Assembly: GCF_001039355.2 (NCBI RefSeq)
Contig: NW_019774947.1
Location: 372,001 to 436,000 of the forward strand
Source: Lingula anatina
Lineage: Eukaryota > Brachiopoda > Lingulata > Lingulida > Lingulidae
Reading direction: 5' to 3'
Length of the DNA: 64,000 nucleotides
In this document: one piece after another, positions 58,001 through 64,000 of the stretch
How the letters are laid out: the number at the start of each line of letters is the position of its first letter
Numbering within the stretch: the stretch's first letter is position 1
Translations under genes and position numbers: made by a program
Notes under the pieces: generated by a model
What the model was told of the DNA's origin: nothing
Database searches by the model: none
Seen by the model: the letters and a program-made list of their open reading frames with translations, nothing else

Positions 58001-60229
58001 GAATTTTTACTCAACCTTTGGTTTAAAAATCTAAGTGCCCACCAAAAATTTACAGAATGGAGCATAAAAACCTGTCGGCATTAGTATAAACTTTTGCATC
58101 TTTCTTATACCTGAAAACAATAAGTAGCCAAATTATCCGGATAATTTTTTTTTTTTTTTTTTTTTTTTGTTTTGTTTTTTTTTTATCATGAAAAAAAAAA
58201 ATGAGGTGGGTCCCAAAACACAAGGAAACAACCAACACAATACTATCTCTACCAGTCTCACCAAACACAATCCCTTACCCTGCTGCTGTCGATAAGACTG
58301 GAACAGTCCTAGCATTCCCTGCTCAGGCATAGCCTTTTGGAACATTTCAGACAGTGCCTGGTCAACTGCCTCAGTGTTAGCACTGTCCACACCCAGAGCA
58401 CTGCTCAGGAGGGACAGAGGGGTTAGGGTTACTTGTAAGAGGGCGGTCAGCTCATCTAACTGGGTCAAGAAGTCCACACCCTGTATACCCAGGCATTTGC
58501 CTTCATCATAAATGGCAAAGTTGATAGTCCCTGATTGGACATCATCTGAAATAAAGGATTGGTACCACTGTCACCAGCTGCCAAGGATATTTTTTTCAGG
58601 TGTTACATCTAAATTATTTATTTATTTATCTATTTACCTAAAATACCACCTTGAAAATATCAATAAAAAACAATCAAAAATTAAATTACACAACAAAAAA
58701 GAAAAAATATATAATAATATATAAAATAAATATATATAAAATATATAAAACTTCATAGAGTATAAAAGAAAATTTTAAAGCTTTAAAGATACATTTTACA
58801 TTGTATCTGTGGCAGTATGACCAACATGACTGCCTGTATCTAATTCTCTTCAAAACAAGTCACATCTTACAGTTGGGTACAGGGCTGTACTGGTATTATA
58901 TCAATACAAACTGAATATCATCTTCTGAACATTAAGCTCTGAATGTATCTGAAATTATTATTGTAAATGAGAGCCAGAAACTCATTCTCACAGAACTTAT
59001 CATTTTCACACCTTATAAGTCTAATAAGTTACAGGTAATTCAACAATTTTAATTACCTGGAAGGATGATCTTGTATGTCAGCACATTGATCTTCTTCTTC
59101 TGAATTTCTTCTCTTCTATCAGGATACTGAATGTAAACTTTGGGATTGCTGGGCTGACTGTGGAATGTGGCAATGATGTCATCTTTGTTCTAAAAAAAAT
59201 TTTTTTTTCAGGTTTTGAAAATTAAAAATATACAATTATAAACTGATCTGTGTTTTTAGTTACAATGATTGTGTTGAGGTAACCAGTAAATTAAAACTGT
59301 AGGAAATGAAAAAAGAGAACACAGACTGTCAAGTACAGTACTTTTCATAAGAGTTGACCATGATATCTAATCAATTTGCTCTAAGAAAGTCTTTTTATTA
59401 TAATCAAATCTTGAAACCCCTATACTAGTACCTGAAAGTTCAGCTGTTTGGGGTATATCCTAAATTGTGCTTTTCCAGAGTCAGACTTTTTTCTTTTGGA
59501 TTTCTTTTCCATTGACCTTTTTGGCCGGCTGGTCTCTGCACTTTGATTTGCAGGTGGTTTTGCTGTACTTCTGGGGGACTGCATTTCTAAATACAGGGGG
59601 GCCTCATCAGAGACTGTTGTGTTACCCATCTCAAAATACAAAGCGTCCTCATCTACATGCTGCTTGTCAACTTCAGTATGTGTTTTTCCTTCATCAGGAG
59701 TTAACCGTCCGCTGTGAACAGTCATGTCCATATAAGAAGAATCAGGCATGCTTTGAGGCGTATTTTCAGCCACATTTTCATAGTTTTCACAATTCTGGGC
59801 ATCTACTGTTTCAATGACTTTTGCCAACAAATTTTTCTTGACATCACATGGTGTTTCTCCAACCTCATACACTTTTGTCCAATGAGAAAAACTTGGAATT
59901 TTTTCTGCGTGACAGTCTTTAACGTCATCCTGATCTACACCTAAATACACTGCAATCCCCTTGTGTGGATTCTGAAACAAACTTTCAAAATCATCCAGTG
60001 GGGTTTCCTCTAGGAACTGCAAAGTCTGTGGGGATAGTATGAACACCTGGGCCTTTGCTTGTGCAATGCTGCTGACTAGTTTGGGGTGCAGTGGAGGGGT
60101 CAGCTCGTCCAGCGAGGCACTGTAGATCTTAGACTTCATGTCAGCATCTATACCCTCCAACAGACTTTGTATGAAATCTACCCATTGCTGTGCATCATAA
60201 GCATATATCAGCGCTATATCATACGCCAT
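48828..60229 (-). CDS. PIK3AP1: BCAP/BANK1/Dof-family PI3K adaptor (PIK3AP1-like), 16 coding exons
   Basis: Cytosolic scaffold that links activated tyrosine-kinase or Toll-type receptors to PI3K. Coding exons in transcript order: 60229-59432, 59189-59057, 58545-58279, 56971-56772, 56022-55941, 55721-55602, 55314-55210, 54588-54385, 53946-53800, 53439-53276, 52888-52739, 52614-52530, 51105-50981, 50166-50089, 49698-49300, 49007-48828. Phases agree throughout and give 1078 residues (human PIK3AP1 about 805). Layout: TIR-like 1-140; basic patch KRSMEKKSKRKKSDSGK (237-253); DBB region about 254-400; ankyrin-like segment 400-466; linker with motifs; helical segment about 686-790; proline-rich end 887-1078. 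YxxM motifs: YMDM 166, YFEM 198, YLEM 213, YMTM 476, YDDM 486, YISM 529; a GRB2-type YENV is at 150. The block ELPTLIHFAAKFGLKEL and PNLIAEKAGH closely match human PIK3AP1. It could equally be called the pro-orthologue of BANK1 and insect stumps/Dof. Confidence 0.92.
49300..49698 (-). CDS. PIK3AP1: PIK3AP1-like exon 15: proline-rich SH3-ligand region
   Basis: 133 codons. QSAEKLQKLMETDISLPIPP, then repeated PxxP stretches (RPPKPG, PKKPAPPPK, PPVPARPTP, PPPPAKPQ), to GGGYDD. Basic residues beside PxxP suit SH3 binding. Minus-strand donor gtgagt at 49299. Confidence 0.92.
50089..50166 (-). CDS. PIK3AP1: PIK3AP1-like exon 14
   Basis: 26 codons SIGDPMAPIEEEQCSPQASG then KEASHR; minus-strand acceptor aattaacag, donor gtaagt at 50088. 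Phase 0 to 0, so skipping is possible. No family similarity visible; assigned by splice sites and frame. Confidence 0.75.
50455..50963. repeat. Diverged direct duplication of about 240 bp
   Basis: 50455-50700 and 50713-50963 share GTGTGAATGTGTGTGTTCAG, CTGGTTAGATC, GGGACATACTTGTAACT and CAGATGAGGCACCGTGT in the same order. Each carries 17-mer-like monomers at its start. Intron between exons 13 and 14 of the minus gene. Confidence 0.85.
50981..51105 (-). CDS. PIK3AP1: PIK3AP1-like exon 13: serine-rich
   Basis: TSSDDSRSSVRDSGSYSSEE then VHGTDPPRWGHPSTEKTRLS. Comparable to the human STSSTASSTSNRSSTRS region. Minus-strand donor gtagtt at 50980, phase 0. Confidence 0.83.
51502..51645. repeat. 43-bp tandem repeat, about 3.4 copies
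   Basis: Unit contains AGATACTGGGACAATGTGAC and CAATGACAGCCATCAAGAC. Intronic, between minus-gene exons 12 and 13. Confidence 0.92.
52189..52466. repeat. 278-bp near-perfect palindrome
   Basis: Left arm 52189-52308 and right arm 52347-52466 are 120 bp each and pair with three mismatches by my alignment, around a 38-base loop that itself holds CCTGG..CCAGG. It is in the intron after exon 12 of the minus-strand gene. Confidence 0.93.
52530..52614 (-). CDS. PIK3AP1: PIK3AP1-like exon 12
   Basis: IRNITKVDMQQKFTRGLQQD then RVSTSSNS, phase 0 to 1, minus-strand acceptor tgttacag and donor gtaagt. The large palindrome at 52189-52466 begins 64 bp beyond its donor. Confidence 0.83.
52739..52888 (-). 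CDS. PIK3AP1: PIK3AP1-like exon 11: coiled, lysine-rich segment
   Basis: DMLQEFKNQNQKAMEKCDKT then KKSMFNVFTKKKSKPSLPTI. Position matches the human region after EW that is rich in K, R and Q. Phase 0 to 0. Confidence 0.87.
53276..53439 (-). CDS. PIK3AP1: PIK3AP1-like exon 10: conserved helical segment
   Basis: LQQLKDIQEEFKRGDLSMED then VTLLFEDWNKRYASPPKSFK. Corresponds to human LITLQEQVKLGIVNVDEAVLHFKEW, a conserved helical block of BCAP and BANK1. Minus-strand donor gtaaag at 53275, phase 0. Confidence 0.92.
53637..53783. repeat. 17-bp minisatellite array, about 8 copies
   Basis: Consensus GTGTGTTAGATGTGACA. Same monomer as at 16588 and 34278. It ends about 16 bp from the exon 9 donor of the minus-strand gene. 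Single monomers CGTTAGGTGTGAC also occur at about 53459 and 53541. Confidence 0.92.
53800..53946 (-). CDS. PIK3AP1: PIK3AP1-like exon 9: linker
   Basis: RPGSLKSPDVDYEYADTQFG then ASSATLPIMSKMASEPSGGI and MAVQQRRG. Tandem tyrosines in DYEYAD may be phosphorylated. Minus-strand donor gtggga at 53799; a 17-bp minisatellite array begins within about 15 bp. Confidence 0.85.
54385..54588 (-). CDS. PIK3AP1: PIK3AP1-like exon 8: linker
   Basis: ARGKDRPSELPVSVHNVEPT, then STPYVEDVVGMKTRSQSLPY and a lysine-rich end KKQTKFDKFKAKF. The tandem ctagctag at the acceptor was resolved by frame: only the first AG keeps the frame open. Minus-strand donor gtgagt at 54384. Confidence 0.85.
55210..55314 (-). CDS. 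PIK3AP1: PIK3AP1-like exon 7: proline-rich linker
   Basis: GHSPSSSPTMPPPSSLPPTL then ATVAPPAGDPPLLPPG. Much more GC-rich than the flanks. Phase 1 to 1, minus-strand donor gtttgt, so it could be skipped without a frameshift. Confidence 0.8.
55602..55721 (-). CDS. PIK3AP1: PIK3AP1-like exon 6: YISM motif
   Basis: NAGYDRPFPVAIPLGSPEVY then SDVPDASGSPVIPGYISMRG. YISM at residue 529 is the sixth YxxM. Phase 1 to 1; minus-strand donor gtgcta. Confidence 0.85.
55941..56022 (-). CDS. PIK3AP1: PIK3AP1-like exon 5: two YxxM motifs
   Basis: STEEVVDDIYMTMHGGRHMY then DDMKYIRG. YMTM (residue 476) and YDDM (486) are ten residues apart. Acceptor ttttctag and donor gtatgt on the minus strand. Confidence 0.88.
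56772..56971 (-). CDS. PIK3AP1: PIK3AP1-like exon 4: ankyrin-like segment
   Basis: ELPTLIHFAAKFGLKELCNL then LLSCPGAREAFHVENCDGDY and PNLIAEKAGHEELAELMEEF. This is the best-conserved block: human ELPTLLHFAAKYGLKNL..LLLTCPGA and YPNTIAEKHGFRDLRQFIDEY. Donor gtgagt on the minus strand at 56771; a 17-mer minisatellite monomer lies about 20 bp after it. Confidence 0.96.
56973..58278 (-). other. Intron between PIK3AP1-like exons 3 and 4
   Basis: AT-rich. Short open frames on both strands lack splice context or motifs. A poly(T)/poly(A) patch lies at 58143-58200. Confidence 0.6.
58279..58545 (-). CDS. PIK3AP1: PIK3AP1-like exon 3: DBB region, C-terminal half
   Basis: DDVQSGTINFAIYDEGKCLG, then LTALLQVTLTPLSLLSSALG and ALSEMFQKAMPEQGMLGLFQ. 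The last part corresponds to human LDKLLTESLKNNIPASGLHLFG. Phase 1 to 1; donor on the minus strand at 58278. A poly(T) tract and purine-rich stretch follow at 58143-58200. Confidence 0.88.
59057..59189 (-). CDS. PIK3AP1: PIK3AP1-like exon 2: DBB region
   Basis: NKDDIIATFHSQPSNPKVYI then REEIQKKKINVLTYKIILP, phase 0 to 1. Position and beta-strand-like pattern match the transcription-factor-Ig-like DBB segment of BCAP, Dof and BANK. Confidence 0.85.
59432..60229 (-). CDS. PIK3AP1: PIK3AP1-like exon 1: TIR-like domain and three YxxM motifs
   Basis: 266 codons. The ATG at 60229-60227 follows a spliced acceptor (minus-strand tttttcag just before 60231), so a 5' non-coding exon exists upstream. 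Residues 2-20 YDIALIYAYDAQQW fit strand A of the TIR-like fold (human CDILIVYSPDAEEW), and QVFILSP (61-67) fits the next core strand. YENV (150), YMDM (166), YFEM (198) and YLEM (213) follow. Donor gtacta on the minus strand at 59431. Confidence 0.93.
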
Positions 60230-60231
60230 AT

Positions 60232-61839
60232 CTGAAAAATGTAATATGTCTTAATTAGCTGAGATAGCAACTGGCATCAATTTTAACTTCAAATCATCTA
60301 CTTTATATCACAAAAGAATAAAATTCTTTAAAAATTCATCCATTTTCCTGGAAACTAAAAAGACTTCCCCTTCACCACTGCAGTTGAAAAGAGGAGACAG
60401 TATATTCTGTAAAAAATGTGTTTTTGATAGCAGAAAAGAAGCTGTGCACTGATCACACTTGCAAACTCCACAAAGAACTGAACTACCAAACAGATTTTCC
60501 TTTTTCCTCCTAATTGTTTTCCTTGAAACCCATCCATGCTGTAGTCCAAACAGAAACCTGAGAGCAGAACGAAGGATACTCCATTTCTGAAGAACTCTAT
60601 CCTGCATCTGTGCGGCAGCCATAATACAAGTACACTTTAACTTCTGCTTACATTTTACCCAACTACGTGGCGTGCCATGATGATAGGCAAACTGCACGCC
60701 AATAATTTGATGGCATGATTTGATTTGCCTCCTCTTACTCACACATAGCCACAAATTATTCTCATTGTAGACTAACAGCTGATAAGTGTTTACCCCATTT
60801 AGTTTAACCAGTGAATGGGAATATAGATATAATCAATTATCATACATGTAAGTTTTCAGCAAAACATCAAGACTTAATCACCTCCTAGTTATCTGATTAC
60901 TTCAAAGCCATTTTCAAATCAATATGGAAAAAAAATTTAAGCAAAGGGAACGTCACCAAGTGGCACCAATTATTGTGGGTAGATATCACCTACTAAAGTA
61001 CAGTAACCACTTATACTGAACAAGAAATCCAACCAGAATCAATTTCCGTAATTTTGATATTTGACATCAATGGCTTTTTTTACTAATAAATATTCATATT
61101 TTTCTACTGGCATCAGTGAATTTTAACGAATATTTTGGACATTTTTTTGAAAGTCTGTAAAATGAAATACTAGCATACTGTTGGAGAGAGTAATGCAAAG
61201 CATCACACAGCCATTAGTACATTACTTACAAGTGTAAACAAACTGGAGACTGCAGTCACACGCCTCCCAAAAGGAAGGCATTAACAAATATTAAAACAGA
61301 ATGCTAATGTTGATGTTCCCTACTACCTGAGTATCCATGCATATTATGTAGCGCCATACACCCATTAAGCATGGCATACATTTTATTTCAGCGAAATGTC
61401 TGAAAAAGTCTATCAAATCTGACCTTTGACCTTCCCACTGTCAGACAGATAATAATTCCATTACTAACATCTAAATACAAGACCAATCTTCACGAATTTT
61501 ATCTAGAGTTTACAAGTTATCATACCTTTCAGTTTTATTTGAGTCGTCAAATCATAATTTTTTTTTTATTCCCTGTCTGTTCTAAAACTGTTCTAAAACT
61601 GAGAGATACATGTATGTATATGCTACCTATCTCTCGCGTTTGTTTGAAGATGGTTTCAATGACAAAAAGTACACGCTTTTCAAATGCGTACATTGACGCA
61701 ACTATGCGCCAGGAAATCAGTTGCTGCTGCTGGTTAAGATTGGGTTGCCTGAGCGAAAAAAAAAAAAAAACGGCCCTGCACCCCCCCCCCAAACCTAGTA
61801 TATTTGATCGCAGACAACAATCAGCGGTCATCTTGGCCA
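60232..61839 (-). other. Intron upstream of the PIK3AP1-like coding start
   Basis: Expected to separate a 5' non-coding exon from the coding start. A 148-codon open frame at 60308-60754 on the minus strand is cysteine- and lysine-rich but shows no domain. Poly(A) and poly(C) runs at 61757-61790. Confidence 0.5.
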
Positions 61840-62461
61840 ATCTGCGGTCGTAGTGGCCTCCCCGCACGGAGGAGAGGCCGTGGTGCCGAGGCCGGCTTCT
61901 GCAGGGAAGGCTACGTATGTGTCGGAGACACCGACCCGCGAACGGCGAGATGAGGACGCATTCGCTCGTAAAGCTCCGCCCGACTTTAACGGTAAAGGCA
62001 ACGAACCTGGTCGCGGAAGACACTTATCGCAGATGAAGGCTACCTGCACGTGCGCCATAGACACTGATCGGCTGTCGTCTCGGTTTCAGTGCACGGAAAG
62101 GAGCAACGGTAACACTAAGCTTCCATAGTAAAGGTTATCTGGCCGTGGCAGACGTTAATTGTCGGCCGTCTCTCCCTCCGTCCACTCCCATTCTGAGCGC
62201 CAGGATCGTTTTTGAAAAACGACACTAGTTTCTGGCTGCCAGAATCGCTTTTGAAAAACGACACTACTGATAACGCTGCTGTTTTGCGGCCCTAGACAAC
62301 AGTACCGCTCTATCTATGGGCTATACACAGTGATCGGGTGAAAGTACGTGAAAACCTTTGGTCGCAATTACCGACACTCACATATCATACATTATGGTAA
62401 CTCTAAATAGATCAACGGGAGAAGATAACAGAAGGCCTAGCGACGAACAGACAACTTCCGG
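61840..62461 (-). promoter_or_regulatory. CpG-rich block, probable promoter/5' exon of the PIK3AP1-like gene
   Basis: Markedly richer in G+C and CpG than the rest of the window (for example 61855-62030 and 62270-62300). It lies 1.6-2.2 kb upstream of the coding start, whose exon begins with a spliced acceptor. A minus-strand TTGACCGGAAGTTG (62453-62466), an ETS-type site, sits at the distal edge. No start site or TATA box can be fixed by eye. Confidence 0.4.
62198..62266. repeat. Two tandem copies of a small hairpin-bearing unit in the CpG block
   Basis: GCCAGGATCGTTTTTGAAAA... at 62199 and GCCAGAATCGCTTTTGAAAA... at 62238, both continuing AACGACACTA. Each copy contains a near palindrome GTTTTTGAAAAAC. 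Confidence 0.7.
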
Positions 62462-62469
62462 TCAAAATT

Positions 62470-64000
62470 GACAGAATTCCATGAAATTCGAACTTTCAGA
62501 AGTTCTGAGCACCTCCATTTCATGAATTTCGGCCAGAACGATCTTTTCCCAAATTTAATTATTTTCTACTGTTCGAAATTCATGGCACATTACCGTAGCT
62601 TCTTATCCATTTTAAACCTCATTTTCTATTTCAACAACAGCTATTTTCAGAAAAGAATCTATTTGCCCTTACTTTCCCATCTCTGTGGCACGTTTAATTA
62701 CAAAAATAACATTCCATGTGCACCCCACCAGTATAAATCATGCTTCTGTAGTCAATTTCTCTTGTCGCTGTGGTCTACAAAATTATCCATAAAATCTGCA
62801 TACTTTCTCATACACATAATTCTGCAGTACATTAAAATAATATACTCCTGTTGGAGGTTATGACTAACTGAGATCGGTGGCAAGATGTGTCCATCAAATC
62901 ATGTTCAGTATGTTATCAGGAAGATATTGACTCACCTGAAGTCATCAGCATGGCAATATAATACCTGTCCTGGTGTTTATACATTATAAATATATAGGCT
63001 GAGGTCAAAGTACAAAAAAATTATAATATAGTAGATTAACCAGCTTCTGCTGATACCAGTATGTGATAGAGTGCAGTGGCAGATTTAGGGGAGGTGTCAG
63101 GGGGGTCCTGAACCCCCTTCAATTTCTGAAAAAAATCACACCAAAGGCCCCCCTCTTCAAATTAGAATTTTGACTAGTTGAATCATAGTTCTAAACTGTA
63201 CCAAATGGCACCAATGTGCCTCTAAAAAAACATTTTTTTTGGCCCTTCAGCAGCCCCCGAGGCCCACACCAAAAGGGGGGGGGGGGTTTGGCCTCGCAAT
63301 TGCAGACTCCCCACTGGATCTGCCCCTGTACATCAGTGGTGGTAAGAAATGCCTTCCAATACCTATATACATTCACACACTATAAAAATGCATATGCATA
63401 CTTATATACATAATACACATGTAAACAAAACACTACATAATTGAACACACATACACAAGCACTACAATGTACACAAAAAAAAAAAAAAAAAATACTCGCC
63501 AACAAATACTTGCAAGACAAGTTGTGCTCAAAAACACAAATTAAAAGTTTTGTTTTAATCTGGGACTTAAACGCTTCACTTCAAATATTTGGATATTTAT
63601 AGTAATAATTTGGCTTAATTAGTCTCTTAGGTGATCCTGTGTTTACTACTGTCTTAAAAATCTTCTTTATGTTAAATTCCAATTTATAAATAGACCAAAA
63701 AAAAAAAAAAATACCCAGGAATGTGCATGTGACTTAAAGTCATAATTATTCTATGTCTGATAACTGAATTTATATTCCTGACTGGAAAATAAAATAAAGG
63801 AGATATGTGGTATCAGGCATGTATATACAGAGTAACACTCTTAAACATATTCCTGTCTGTGCCTGGTGCTTAGTAAGATAAAAGATTTCCATCATTCAAA
63901 ATATCATTTGTAAATAGTTACTGACAGATTCAGGCATGTACATAGTGACAGTCCTAAAATGTACAAGAGTCTGTACCTGGCGCTAGTTACAAAAAATATT
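62470..64000. other. Region upstream of the probable PIK3AP1-like promoter
   Basis: AT-rich apart from the MITE at 63074-63328; short homopolymers at 63474-63492 and 63697-63712. No gene recognised. Confidence 0.5.
63074..63328. mobile_element. Probable 255-bp MITE
   Basis: Starts CAGTGGCAGATTTAGGGG and ends CCACTGGATCTGCCCCTG, an imperfect inverted repeat of the widespread CAGGGGCGGATCCAGG type. Includes poly(G) at 63278-63289. No clear target duplication. Confidence 0.6.

Noticed and set aside
60308-60754. 148-codon minus-strand open frame rich in Cys and Lys
   Set aside because: Lies in the expected 5' intron of the PIK3AP1-like gene, with no domain, no codon bias and no convincing splice context.
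61547-62023. 158-codon minus-strand open frame across the CpG block
   Set aside because: CpG-rich DNA has few stop codons by chance; the translation includes a run of Phe from poly(T) and shows no domain.
62468-62863. 131-codon plus-strand open frame
   Set aside because: Composition of translated AT-rich DNA (many F, I, L, S, Y), no motif, no upstream promoter signal on this strand that I can support.

Overview
The window is animal nuclear DNA. It is AT-rich, has long introns with GT/AG splice sites, many microsatellites, minisatellites and MITE-like elements, and holds two intron-rich signalling genes arranged tail to tail. The organism is a bilaterian invertebrate with a highly polymorphic genome, probably marine. 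The short TIR element that begins AAGGGATAATAACTC resembles elements I associate with molluscs, but I cannot fix the species.

Plus strand, 1618-45019 (the 5' end lies off the window): a RAPGEF2/RAPGEF6-type Rap guanine-nucleotide exchange factor (PDZ-GEF). I could chain 28 exons with consistent splice phases into about 1318 residues. They encode the linker after the first cNMP-binding domain, an acidic serine-rich linker, the second (degenerate) cNMP-binding domain, RasGEF_N, PDZ, RA and RasGEF catalytic domains, a proline/serine/histidine-rich tail, and a C-terminus ending EQVSAV, a class I PDZ ligand shared with vertebrate RAPGEF2. A separate exon at 16202-16555 looks like an alternative first exon with an N-terminal hydrophobic anchor. 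The 3'UTR probably ends near 46.56 kb.

Minus strand, 60229 down to 48828: a BCAP/BANK1/Dof-family adaptor (PIK3AP1-like). Sixteen coding exons give 1078 residues: TIR-like domain, DBB region, ankyrin-like segment, six YxxM motifs that should recruit PI3K p85, a coiled region and a proline-rich C-terminus. A CpG-rich block at about 61.84-62.46 kb is the likely promoter.

Two segments are present twice with a single N at the junction (27962-30201 / 30203-32442, and about 6806-10490 / 10492-14326). The first pair appears identical. The second is diverged like two alleles and differs by a TTAA-flanked MITE. Both look like assembly duplications, so the repeated exons should not be read as real exon duplications.

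The most unusual content is in the introns. A 17-bp minisatellite monomer recurs at about ten loci, often directly after splice donors. Short tandem duplications have copied a splice donor (exon at 41087) and a splice acceptor (exon at 39221). There are two frame-preserving candidate cassette exons (42486-42509 and 43006-43059), a 278-bp near-perfect palindrome at 52189-52466, and a 1.3-kb hAT-like non-autonomous element at 24124-25422.
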